64,000 bases of DNA, taken from NCBI GenBank assembly GCA_016788065.1, contig JAEUTI010000006.1, positions 1-64,000 on the forward strand, read 5' to 3'. Origin of the DNA: Bacteroidia bacterium. GTDB lineage: Bacteria > Bacteroidota > Bacteroidia > AKYH767-A > OLB10. Below the pieces are notes generated by a model. That model did not search any database and had not been told where the DNA came from. It saw nothing but the letters and a program-made list of their open reading frames with translations. The position numbers and the translations under genes were made by a program. Below, piece by piece: positions 1-9,121 of this stretch. The number at the start of each line of letters is the position of its first letter. The first letter of the stretch is position 1.

Positions 1-1880
1 GGTATCGCAATACTGCCTTTGGTGGTGGTGGATTACAAAAGAACACTACCGGATCTATGAATACAGCAGCTGGTTACTATTCACTCGTTAATAATACTAC
101 AGCAAATTACAATGCTGCATTTGGAGCTTATTCATTGTATGCAAATACCACAGGAGAAAACAACAATGCTTTTGGAGTAAATGCTTTAGTTACAAATACT
201 ACAGGTGCAAACAACAATGTTTTTGGTACAAATGCAGGATATTATAATACTACAGGAGGTTCGAATAACTTTTTTGGTACCGGAACAGGAACAAGTAATA
301 CTACAGGAAATAATAATACTTACATGGGTCATGAATCAGGCCGCTTAGTTACAACAGGAAGCAACAACACATTCTTTGGTTTTCAATCGGGATATTCTCA
401 AACAACTGCTTCTAACAACACATTTCTTGGATACGGGACCGGTTTTAATAATACAACAGGAACATATAATGTATTTAGTGGACATATAGCCGGTGCCGAT
501 AATACCACAGGTTCATACAACACCCTGGAAGGAGCATTCGCCGGAACCAGCAACACAACAGGTCACCGTAATACATTTATTGGTTCGGTAACCGGTAATG
601 CAAATACAACCGGTTCATGGAATACAGCAGTTGGTGTTGATGCATTGAAACTAAATCAGACTGCACATGGTAATGTTGCTATGGGATTTGAAGCGGCAAT
701 GAATTCAACAGCATCAGACAACACCATGATTGGTACACAAGCAGGTAAATTCAATACTACAGGTTCAATGAATACTTTTCTCGGATATAACTCAGGAAGT
801 GCAAATACAACAGGTTATAACAATGCCTTTGCAGGGACTCGTGCAGGAGCAGCAAATACAACAGGATATGAAAATGCCTTTTTTGGTGGATTTGCGGGCG
901 CGAACAATACAATCGGAAATGACAACTCGTTCTTTGGACGAGATGCAGGTTTCAATAACACTACCGGAAGTGGAAACACCATGATTGGTGAAATCGCCGG
1001 AAGAACATTAACAGCAGGAAATGCAAACACTTTTGTGGGACAAAATTCGGGTTTCGCAACTACGGTAGGAAACAACAATACATTTATAGGTCAGGGAGCT
1101 GGAAGTACGAATATAACAGGTTCAGACAACATTGCTATTGGTTTAAATGCACAGGTAGGAACAGCTTTAATGAATGCTACTGCAATTGGAAACAACGCTG
1201 TGGTAGCATCAAGTAATAGCATGGTATTAGGTGGTACGGGTGTGAGTGCTGTGAATGTTGGTATTGGTACTACCACTCCTACTTCCCGTTTGCACCTTTC
1301 AGCTAATTCCGGAGGAGTTATTCCAATGATTGTTCAAAACACAGTTAATACCGGACATAGTGGCATTCACTTCAGAAACGATCTCAATGTTTCGCAGGGC
1401 CAGTTTGGCTATGGAAATGGTTCTGCCGCTACCTATAGTAACAGAGTATTTGCAGGTAGTGTTACAGCTATACCTTTTGTACTTACCACAGGCGATGTTG
1501 AAAGAGTTCGCATAGATGCAACAGGTAATGTAGGAGTTGGAACCACCAATCCAACTACTGATCTGGAAGTTAATGGATTTACCAAACTTGGTTCGAATGC
1601 ACCTGCTGTGAAAATGGTAAAATTAACAAGTACAACCAATTCATTTCAGGGTGGGTCAACAAGTATACCACACGGATTAAGTATTACAAAAATACTTTCA
1701 GTATCTGTGCTTGTTGAAAAAACTGCGACTAACCTAATTCCTGCCGGAAATACAAATGTAGCAGGTGACGAATTCCATTTTCAGGTTACTACATCACAAA
1801 TATCTGTTACATTAAAATCTGCAAATTCAGCAAATCTTCTTAGCAAGCCAATCAGAGTTCTGATTACTTATGAAGAATAA
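1..1880 (+). CDS. 17-residue NTTG-repeat surface protein, 5'-truncated by window edge
   Basis: The open frame runs from base 3 without a start, so the N-terminus lies outside the window; the ATG at 57 is internal. About the first 385 visible residues are consecutive repeats of roughly 17 residues with the pattern NTTG-x2-NTF-x-G-x2-AG-x2, followed by a segment GVGTTNPTTDLEV typical of Bacteroidota proteins annotated as tail-fibre or hemagglutinin-like, and a C-terminal beta-rich domain ending VLITYEE. The 815-residue gene at 6630 has the same repeats, the same C-terminal domain and the same last seven residues, so the two are paralogs. The glycine/asparagine/threonine periodicity suggests a beta-roll or YadA-head-like fold (inference). 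A surface or extracellular adhesive role is likely but unproven. The gene converges on the response regulator, with five bases between stop codons. Confidence 0.75.
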   Translation, partial: YRNTAFGGGGLQKNTTGSMNTAAGYYSLVNNTTANYNAAFGAYSLYANTTGENNNAFGVNALVTNTTGANNNVFGTNAGYYNTTGGSNNFFGTGTGTSNTTGNNNTYMGHESGRLVTTGSNNTFFGFQSGYSQTTASNNTFLGYGTGFNNTTGTYNVFSGHIAGADNTTGSYNTLEGAFAGTSNTTGHRNTFIGSVTGNANTTGSWNTAVGVDALKLNQTAHGNVAMGFEAAMNSTASDNTMIGTQAGKFNTTGSMNTFLGYNSGSANTTGYNNAFAGTRAGAANTTGYENAFFGGFAGANNTIGNDNSFFGRDAGFNNTTGSGNTMIGEIAGRTLTAGNANTFVGQNSGFATTVGNNNTFIGQGAGSTNITGSDNIAIGLNAQVGTALMNATAIGNNAVVASSNSMVLGGTGVSAVNVGIGTTTPTSRLHLSANSGGVIPMIVQNTVNTGHSGIHFRNDLNVSQGQFGYGNGSAATYSNRVFAGSVTAIPFVLTTGDVERVRIDATGNVGVGTTNPTTDLEVNGFTKLGSNAPAVKMVKLTSTTNSFQGGSTSIPHGLSITKILSVSVLVEKTATNLIPAGNTNVAGDEFHFQVTTSQISVTLKSANSANLLSKPIRVLITYEE

Positions 1881-1885
1881 TTTGC

Positions 1886-2632
1886 TTACAACTGGTTAAA
1901 GATTTTCCGGACATCGGGTAAGCGCCTGCGCGAAACTTCGACCTGAGATTTGTCTTTCATCAATACGATCCCATCTTGTGACAGCGATTCAACAAAAATG
2001 CTGTTCACCAGATGGGATTTGTGTATTCTTACAAATCCTTTATCATTCAACAGTTCTTCATACTCCTTTAAAGTTTTGGATGCAAGATGTTTTCGTTCAC
2101 CACTTAAATAAAACATCGTATAGTTTCGGTCGCCTTCCAGTCTGATAATCTCATTGATTTTCAGAAACTGCATGCCCTGATTTCCGTGAATAGCAAGTGT
2201 AAAATCATCGTTCTTACGGGCTGCCAGATTACTTACTAAATTCTGATACTGAAGATTTGTGGGCGCAACGGAATTCCTTCGTTGCAAAAAGCGCTGAACC
2301 GCGTTGGTAAGTTCTTCCACATCAATTGGTTTCAATAAATAATCGAGTGCACTAAAGCGGATTGCCTGAATTGCATATTGGTTAAATGCTGTTGTAAAGA
2401 CAACATCAAAATTCACTTCTTCCAGTTTGTTCAACAAATCAAAGCCATTCATAAAAGGCATCTGAATATCCAGAAAAACGAGATCAGGTTTCCACTCTTT
2501 AATTTTAAAATAGGCATCCATTGCATTATGAACCACTTCAATAGAAGTAATTTCCGGGGCACTTCTTTCGAGTAAAGTCTTCAGAATGCTGCAGGCCTTC
2601 TGTTCATCATCAACTATGAGCGCTTTAATCAT
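1886..2632 (-). CDS. LytTR-family response regulator
   Basis: This 248-residue protein has an N-terminal receiver domain (about residues 1-120) with the acidic pair D8/D9, phospho-acceptor D55 in FLDIQMP and a conserved K in the LLKPID motif. The C-terminal LytTR DNA-binding domain (about 150-248) contains the typical RLEGDRNYT and RIHKSHLVN segments. It is the output protein of a two-component system; the cognate kinase gene lies directly upstream on the same strand with a 12-bp gap, so the two are almost certainly co-transcribed. In known LytTR/LytS pairs the kinase phosphorylates the regulator, which then binds direct repeats in promoters. Candidate targets are the flanking repeat-protein genes, which is inference from position only. 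Confidence 0.95.
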   Translation of the reverse strand: MIKALIVDDEQKACSILKTLLERSAPEITSIEVVHNAMDAYFKIKEWKPDLVFLDIQMPFMNGFDLLNKLEEVNFDVVFTTAFNQYAIQAIRFSALDYLLKPIDVEELTNAVQRFLQRRNSVAPTNLQYQNLVSNLAARKNDDFTLAIHGNQGMQFLKINEIIRLEGDRNYTMFYLSGERKHLASKTLKEYEELLNDKGFVRIHKSHLVNSIFVESLSQDGIVLMKDKSQVEVSRRRLPDVRKIFNQL

Positions 2633-2644
2633 GAATATCTATTC

Positions 2645-5600
2645 TTAATTTTCTTTATCATTATATACCGAGCTGTCAAGAGGCAAGGTTACAGTTACTC
2701 TGGTGCCGCCGGCATTTCCATAACTATCAAAAAGATCAGTGACTTCAATCTTCGGCCGAAATCGGGTTTGCAGTCTTACCAGTTCAATTCGTTCCTGTGT
2801 GATGCGCATCCCTTTGCTCTGATGATTCGAAACAGAAATACCACCTGCTTTAATTTCAGAAGCTTTCTTCCTGCCAATACCATTATCTGTTACAGAAAAC
2901 AACAACTGCTCATCATCAACGAGTCTGAATTCGATAGAAAGTTCACGAATACCTTCTTTATGAAGCAATCCATGCCAGATAGCATTTTCAATAAAGGGTT
3001 GAACTATTAGTGAAGGAATAAATACTTCTTCAGGATCTATCTCATCAGATACTTCAATAGTATATTTAAAACTCTGTCCGAAACGGAGCGATTCCAGTTC
3101 CAGATACAACTGAATAAATGCAAGCTCTTTATCGAGTGGTATAGAATTGAGTTCGCTGTTGTCAATTACCATTCTCAACAATCTTGAAAAATGAATCAAA
3201 TACTTCTGAGCTTCATCTACTTTCTCTTTTACGATGCACTCTTGAATAGCATTCAAAGAATTAAAAATAAAATGTGGATTCATCTGAGCCCGAAGTGCCA
3301 TCAAACGCGTTTCGGCCACTTTCTTTCCAATCTCCAGTAACACCCGCTCTCTGTCAGCAGCCTGCTGATCGAGTAATGCCCTTGCAATTTTCGTAGAACA
3401 AATAGAGGCTATGGTCGATAACAATCGAAGATGTTCTTTGGTAAAGAATCGTTTGGAAGAATGTTCAGAATCAATAACACCAATTACCTTACCTTCAAAA
3501 ACAATGGGCACCGACAACTCACTGAGTCGCATATCGTCATCAGCAATATACCTGCTGTCTTTAGTGGTGTCGTTCACTAATATTGGTTGTCCCGATGCAG
3601 CAACAGCTCCAACAATTCCTTTCCCAACAGGAATTTCCAATGGATGAACGATTTCAAAATCCTTTGGATTCTTAGGCCCGTAAGCAGCTTTCTGGACCAG
3701 CACATTTCTTTTTTCATCTAGTAAATAAACAACTGCATCCTGGAATCCCAGACGTGAAATGCAATTTCTGCATACATCCCACAGAATTTCATCAACAGAA
3801 TTTTTTCCATAAAAAGAATTGGCAAAATAGTCGATTGTTTTCTCCGATTCTCCTTTAAGAATTTGTTTCTCTCTTAATCTGATAAACCAGAAAATCAAGG
3901 CACCCATCGACAAAATAAGCAATCCTCGGAACCACCAGGTTTTATAAAAAACATATCCTACTTCAATTTGAAGATACCTGACCTCAGCATTGTTTCCGGG
4001 ACTTTTTACTTTAAAGAGATAGGTCCCACCATCTATATTAGTATAGTTTACACTGTTTTGAAGACCTTCCGTTGATAGCCAATCCTGATCGACACCTTCC
4101 AGCTGATACTGGAATTTTGCAGGATGGATCGTATGAAAACCCATACTTGCAAATGACACAGAAAAGAAATTACTTCCTGATGGAACCCGGATTGTCTGTG
4201 GGGAATTTAAATTTATCCCGGTTGCGACTTCCTTTCCCATGATTTTGAAAGAAGTGAAAAAAACGGAAGCTTCCTGTATAGAATCATTTATATGGTCAGG
4301 ATTAAAATAAGTAAATCCCTTGTGTGTTCCGAAAAATATGGTTCCGTCTGCCGTTTGCATTGACTTGGATTCACGAAACTCGTTTACGGCAAGACCATCC
4401 TGAACAAAATAATTTCGGAAGCTTTTATTGGATGGATCAAAAACAGAAATGCCATTGTAAGTCGACATCCAACCTCTGTTCTTAGAATCTATTTCAATGT
4501 TACAGATCTTATTATCGCTTAAACCATCAGCTGTTGTGTAATGCTTTTTAAAATTCATTTGCTTATCAAGCTCGTATAAGCCATTATAATCTGAAAGCAG
4601 AAACCCTCCGTTTCGGAGAGGCTTAATATTTACTTGTTCCGATAGTTTATCCTTTGTATCATCAGGGGAATGTAATTGGATAATTGAGTTTTTCTCCAGA
4701 TCCCAGATGAATGTACCATAATAATCACTGAATACAAACATCTTTCCCGGAAGGGCATTCGAAACCCGGCTCATTCTGCTAAGTCCACCAACAAAATTAT
4801 CTTTGTCAACCTCTAATACTAATGAATCTGCTTCATAATCAAAACTCATCAATTTATTATCAAATGAAAAAAATAATTTCCCGTCTGCAGTTCTGCTCAT
4901 GCTTCGGCAATCATTAATTCCTTTTAACTCAGCAATAGTAGTATCAGGAATATAAAAGTTGCTTGTTGCGGTTTTGAGATCAACCCGTACCAGAACATCA
5001 GATCTGGTACCAATCCACAACATACTGTCTTTATCGAACATCAAACCAACAATAGATTGATGTGGGAGTTTTACTTTACCATAAGTAACTTCCTCCAAAG
5101 AACTGCAGCTATGTGTAATTCTATTGTAACGAAAAAGTCCTTTCATAGTGCCAACCCATACAAACTCAGAGTTTTGTTCCGCAAAACATTCCACAGCTTT
5201 GATGCTAAAGCAAAGGCTGTCGTTTGAAGAAAAAGGCACATGCATAAATTGGGAACCTCTGATATTGGTACGGTCAACTCCATTATTGTAGGTTCCTACC
5301 CACAAAATACCATTTCTATCTTCGAACAAACCACTTATGAGGTCGCTTGATAAACCATTCGGCAGTAAAATATTGGAACGTATTTTTTGTAAGGAGAAGT
5401 CTTCCTGATTAATTCGCACCAGTCCGGTGTACTGTGTACCTGCCCAGATATACCCTTTGGAATCAGCAATCAAACGTTTTACTTCATTGAACTCTTCTGT
5501 CGAATCATTGAGTCCGGTAAAATTGATGTTGTGATTTTTTTTCGATTTAAAGTCAAAGCAAAATACACCTTTCCGAAGCGTACCCGCCCATAATCTTCCG

Positions 5601-6337
5601 TTAACATCAAATGCCATCGATGAAAAATAATCGTTATCGACAAAATATTCACCGGATTGTTTTGAATTGTAAACTACCGTCGAAAAATCAGACGTGTTCA
5701 TCTTAACAATTCCTTTTTGAGTAGAAATAAATAACATGCCGGTTTGGTCGAGTATCAGACTTTTTATCCAGGCTCTTTTAGTCGTCCAGCCCGGAACTAA
5801 TTTTTCACTGTTAAAATACCTGACCTTATGAGTATTTTTGTCATATCGCATCAAACCATTTCCGGTTCCAACCCAAACAATGTTTTTATCACTGCAAATT
5901 GCAAAAGCATTATTAATGTAAATGTCATCAGGATTAACATTTAAGAAGTTTACAGCCTTCACAATGGAATCTTTATTGATATCTAGAAAATAAATTCCGA
6001 AACCTGTTCCGAAAATAAGATTGCCTTCATCATCTGTTTCGAGGCAATGAACTAAATCAACCACATCACGTGTGGCAAAATCTGTTGGTTTATAACTCTT
6101 CGTAGTATAGCCATCATATCTGCCTACTCCATTCTTGGTGGCGAACCATATAAAACCATGCTTATCCTGCAGGATGTCATAAACCGTATTATGAATTAAC
6201 CCATTTTCATTGGTAAGGTGACTGAAACGAAACTGTCCGGGTTGTGCTTTAGCAAAGTTCGGGGAAAACACCATTGAAAATATGGATGTAAAAAGTAGCA
6301 GAAAGATACCGAGTGGGGATTTTAAATAAATTTTCAT
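2645..6337 (-). CDS. Propeller-domain LytS-type sensor histidine kinase with GAF
   Basis: A 1230-residue membrane kinase. I choose the ATG at 6337 because it opens directly into a signal peptide (MKIYLKSPLGIFLLLF), whereas the longer frame to 6394 adds 19 polar residues. A TAnnTTTG-like element on this strand (6355-6362) lies just upstream of the chosen start and inside the longer one. Domains in order: signal peptide; about 700 residues of Reg_prop beta-propeller repeats (motifs such as HGFIWFATKNGVGRYDG); a Y_Y_Y domain; one transmembrane helix (WWFRGLLILSMGALIFWF); a cytoplasmic GAF domain; a His_kinase/HATPase core with the phospho-His in NPHFIFNS near residue 1022 and ATP-binding motifs ENAIWHG and DNGIG. 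It lacks a fused receiver, so it depends on the LytTR regulator encoded immediately downstream. The ligand is unknown; related propeller sensors detect extracellular glycans or envelope signals. Confidence 0.92.
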   Translation of the reverse strand: MKIYLKSPLGIFLLLFTSIFSMVFSPNFAKAQPGQFRFSHLTNENGLIHNTVYDILQDKHGFIWFATKNGVGRYDGYTTKSYKPTDFATRDVVDLVHCLETDDEGNLIFGTGFGIYFLDINKDSIVKAVNFLNVNPDDIYINNAFAICSDKNIVWVGTGNGLMRYDKNTHKVRYFNSEKLVPGWTTKRAWIKSLILDQTGMLFISTQKGIVKMNTSDFSTVVYNSKQSGEYFVDNDYFSSMAFDVNGRLWAGTLRKGVFCFDFKSKKNHNINFTGLNDSTEEFNEVKRLIADSKGYIWAGTQYTGLVRINQEDFSLQKIRSNILLPNGLSSDLISGLFEDRNGILWVGTYNNGVDRTNIRGSQFMHVPFSSNDSLCFSIKAVECFAEQNSEFVWVGTMKGLFRYNRITHSCSSLEEVTYGKVKLPHQSIVGLMFDKDSMLWIGTRSDVLVRVDLKTATSNFYIPDTTIAELKGINDCRSMSRTADGKLFFSFDNKLMSFDYEADSLVLEVDKDNFVGGLSRMSRVSNALPGKMFVFSDYYGTFIWDLEKNSIIQLHSPDDTKDKLSEQVNIKPLRNGGFLLSDYNGLYELDKQMNFKKHYTTADGLSDNKICNIEIDSKNRGWMSTYNGISVFDPSNKSFRNYFVQDGLAVNEFRESKSMQTADGTIFFGTHKGFTYFNPDHINDSIQEASVFFTSFKIMGKEVATGINLNSPQTIRVPSGSNFFSVSFASMGFHTIHPAKFQYQLEGVDQDWLSTEGLQNSVNYTNIDGGTYLFKVKSPGNNAEVRYLQIEVGYVFYKTWWFRGLLILSMGALIFWFIRLREKQILKGESEKTIDYFANSFYGKNSVDEILWDVCRNCISRLGFQDAVVYLLDEKRNVLVQKAAYGPKNPKDFEIVHPLEIPVGKGIVGAVAASGQPILVNDTTKDSRYIADDDMRLSELSVPIVFEGKVIGVIDSEHSSKRFFTKEHLRLLSTIASICSTKIARALLDQQAADRERVLLEIGKKVAETRLMALRAQMNPHFIFNSLNAIQECIVKEKVDEAQKYLIHFSRLLRMVIDNSELNSIPLDKELAFIQLYLELESLRFGQSFKYTIEVSDEIDPEEVFIPSLIVQPFIENAIWHGLLHKEGIRELSIEFRLVDDEQLLFSVTDNGIGRKKASEIKAGGISVSNHQSKGMRITQERIELVRLQTRFRPKIEVTDLFDSYGNAGGTRVTVTLPLDSSVYNDKEN

Positions 6338-6354
6338 ACCGGGGCGGAAATGCC

Positions 6355-6362
6355 CAAATTTA
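6355..6362 (-). promoter_or_regulatory. Possible -7 element for the propeller kinase operon
   Basis: On the minus strand these bases read TAAATTTG, matching the Bacteroidota -7 consensus TAnnTTTG, 17 bases ahead of the chosen kinase start. No clear TTG element lies 19-21 bases further upstream, so it is a weak call. It supports the start at 6337 over 6394. Confidence 0.35.
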
Positions 6363-6629
6363 AGTGATTCCGTTTGATTTTCATAATGGTGCAAATCGTT
6401 AAAATCTTCCGGTTATCAAGCGGTCGGGGGATTTATCAAATGGTCAAATCAGGAAGTGCAGGGGAATTTCAGAAATCAACCTACTACCTGAAGTGATAAA
6501 ATCAAACGGTTCAAACGCTAATCAAACGGCATTTAAAAACCATAGGATAAACGGTATATCCATAGAATAAGAATTACTTGCCATCAGCCTTGGAGCGACC
6601 GTAATATTGCCAAAATAAAAATTACTGCC

Positions 6630-9077
6630 ATGTACCATATGCTTAAAGAAAGTAACAAATTCGTAAATTTAATTTTCATCGTGTGCCTTTGGTTGCTGCT
6701 ACTATTATCGGTTGCATCATTCGGGCAAAATGTAGGAATCAACAATCCAACTCCCGATGCCAGTGCATTGCTTGACCTGACTTCAACATCCCAGGGATTG
6801 CTGGTACCCAGGATGACCACAGCACAAAGAACAGCCATTGCTTCCCCTGCAACTGGTTTGCTGGTTTTTGATTCAACCTTAGGAGAATTTTGGTTTTTTG
6901 ATGGAACGATATGGAGAAAAATATTAGGTGATTCAAAGGGATGGAATACAACCGGAAATGCGGGAACAGTTGACGGTGTAAATTTTATTGGCACAACAGA
7001 TAATGTTCCCTTGAACTTTAAAGTGAACAACACCGATGCCGGCCGAATAGATCACATCAATCACAACCTTTATCTGGGACTGGTTGCAGGTGAAAACTCA
7101 ACCGGTAAAGAGAATGTTTTCATCGGAGATTCTGCCGGCTATCAAAATACAACAGGTCAGTTTAATTTAATGAGTGGCTATCAGGCAGGAAGTAACAATA
7201 CAATTGGTAACTGGAATACCATGCTTGGACATAAATCGGGATACAGTAACAGCACAGGATCTATAAATACTTTTGTGGGAGCGTGGGCAGGTATAAACAA
7301 TACAAACGGTAGTTACAATACCATAACAGGAACCAGTGCCGGATTTGGTCTCACCACAGGAAGCAATAATTCTATATATGGTGTTTATGCAGGAGCCAGC
7401 GGTTTCACTCCGAATTTTACAGGATCCTATAATTCCATATTTGGTGCCTATGCAGGAAATGCTATTACAACCGGGTTTGAAAATGTATTTATGGGAAGCT
7501 CCTCTGGCGCTGCAAACACAACAGGGAATACAAACACTTTTGTTGGAACATTATCGGGTTCTGCAAATACTTCAGGTGCGAATAATACATTTATAGGACA
7601 TTCTTCCGGAAAATTAAACACAACAGGGACGCTAAATACATTCGTAGGAAGAAATGCAGGTGTAGCTAATACTACAGGAAGTTACAATACAATTATTGGT
7701 GAAGGTGCCGCTTACAATGCCACTGCAGGTAGTCATAATACTTTTGCAGGATGGGTTGCAGGATTCAATAATCAGGGGACTGGAAATGTCTTTCATGGTA
7801 GTCAGGCGGGTTATTCAAACACTACCGGTGTGAATAATTTGTTTATGGGAACATTATCGGGATATCTGAACACATCAGGTAATAATAATATTTTTGTTGG
7901 AAGGACTTCGGGCTATAATAATATTACCGGCAACGACAATGTTTTTATGGGTAATGCTTCGGGCTCGGCAAATACAACTGCAAACAGTAATACCTTTATT
8001 GGAAACTTATCAGGCCAGGATAACACCACCGGCGACCTGAATACTTTTATTGGTGCTTCGGCAGGTTCCAACAATATTACCGGAGCACAAAATACTATGG
8101 TAGGTGCAGCGGCGGGACTTACCAACACCACCGGCGCTTTCAATGTGTTTATTGGACGATCAGCCGGCAGATTAAATACAACAGGCGTTAGCAATACTTT
8201 TCTTGGACATTCATCGGGTTTAAACAATACAACAGGAAATCAAAATACTTTTGTTGGTAGGAATTCAGGTTATTCAAACACAACAGGTACTAATAATACT
8301 ATTGTAGGTGAAGGCGCAGGGTATAATGCTACAACAGGAAGTTACACAACAAGTTTTGGATGGGCATCCGGGTACAACAACCAGGGAAATTACAATACTT
8401 TTTACGGAAGTGAGTCCGGGTATTCAAACACAACTGGAGCAAACAATACCTTTATTGGAGGATATGCAGGATACACGACTTCAACAGGTATTAGTAATGT
8501 TTTTATGGGTCGTAGTGCAGGATATGGAAATACAACAGGAAACGAAAATATATTCATTGGAGTTTCTGCCGGAAGTGCTAACTCAACGGGTACAAAAAAT
8601 TTAGGTTTAGGTACAAATACGAATGTCGGGACAAATTTAACAAACGCCAATGCAATTGGTTATGGCGCAATGACAACGATCAGTAACAGCATGGTGTTAG
8701 GAGGCCTGGGACCAAATGCTGTAAAGGTTGGTATTGGAACCAATGCCCCAACAGCAGAACTCGATGTGTTTGGCTATACTAAATTGGGTAATGATGCACC
8801 GAAAATTAGAATGAAAAAAATGACCTCGACTCTGACTGCATTAGGAAACGGGTCGACAAATTTTTTACATGGATTAGTAACCTCAAAAATATTACAGGTA
8901 ACTATTTTCATTGAAAATGGCAGCGGTAATTATTATCCGCCAAATTTTACACACATCCCCGGAGTGGAATATCAATATTACCTTACCCCATCCACAATAA
9001 CTATTCAAAATACTGCTTCAAACACCACTGTTTTATATGGACGTCCGGTGACTGTTTTAATCACCTATGAAGAGTAA
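6630..9077 (+). CDS. Secreted 17-residue NTTG-repeat protein (complete paralog)
   Basis: An 815-residue exported protein. A signal peptide (hydrophobic core IFIVCLWLLLLLSV, cleavage near ASFG-QN at about 33) precedes a segment with VGINNPTPDASALLDL and GLLVPRMTTAQR, found in many Bacteroidota extracellular proteins. From about residue 140 to 690 it is almost entirely consecutive 17-residue units of the form NTTG-x2-NTF-x-G-x2-(A/S)G-x2, roughly thirty copies, some of them degenerate. The C-terminal domain (about 700-815) ends VLITYEE, as in the paralog at 1-1880. No standard T9SS type A domain is visible, so the export route after the inner membrane is uncertain. It diverges from the histidine kinase operon across a 290-bp intergenic region, so shared regulation is plausible. 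Start could be ATG 6630 or 6639. Confidence 0.8.
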   Translation: MYHMLKESNKFVNLIFIVCLWLLLLLSVASFGQNVGINNPTPDASALLDLTSTSQGLLVPRMTTAQRTAIASPATGLLVFDSTLGEFWFFDGTIWRKILGDSKGWNTTGNAGTVDGVNFIGTTDNVPLNFKVNNTDAGRIDHINHNLYLGLVAGENSTGKENVFIGDSAGYQNTTGQFNLMSGYQAGSNNTIGNWNTMLGHKSGYSNSTGSINTFVGAWAGINNTNGSYNTITGTSAGFGLTTGSNNSIYGVYAGASGFTPNFTGSYNSIFGAYAGNAITTGFENVFMGSSSGAANTTGNTNTFVGTLSGSANTSGANNTFIGHSSGKLNTTGTLNTFVGRNAGVANTTGSYNTIIGEGAAYNATAGSHNTFAGWVAGFNNQGTGNVFHGSQAGYSNTTGVNNLFMGTLSGYLNTSGNNNIFVGRTSGYNNITGNDNVFMGNASGSANTTANSNTFIGNLSGQDNTTGDLNTFIGASAGSNNITGAQNTMVGAAAGLTNTTGAFNVFIGRSAGRLNTTGVSNTFLGHSSGLNNTTGNQNTFVGRNSGYSNTTGTNNTIVGEGAGYNATTGSYTTSFGWASGYNNQGNYNTFYGSESGYSNTTGANNTFIGGYAGYTTSTGISNVFMGRSAGYGNTTGNENIFIGVSAGSANSTGTKNLGLGTNTNVGTNLTNANAIGYGAMTTISNSMVLGGLGPNAVKVGIGTNAPTAELDVFGYTKLGNDAPKIRMKKMTSTLTALGNGSTNFLHGLVTSKILQVTIFIENGSGNYYPPNFTHIPGVEYQYYLTPSTITIQNTASNTTVLYGRPVTVLITYEE

Positions 9078-9121
9078 TCATATAAAAAAGGACTATTTCA
9101 AACATCTTCAACTAACTAAAA

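Noticed and set aside
6338-6394. Longer N-terminus for the propeller kinase
   Set aside because: It adds 19 polar residues before the signal peptide and spans a -7-like element; ATG 6337 is better.
1-9077. Phage tail-fibre genes
   Set aside because: The repeat proteins resemble text often annotated as tail-fibre, but one has a signal peptide and no other phage genes are nearby.
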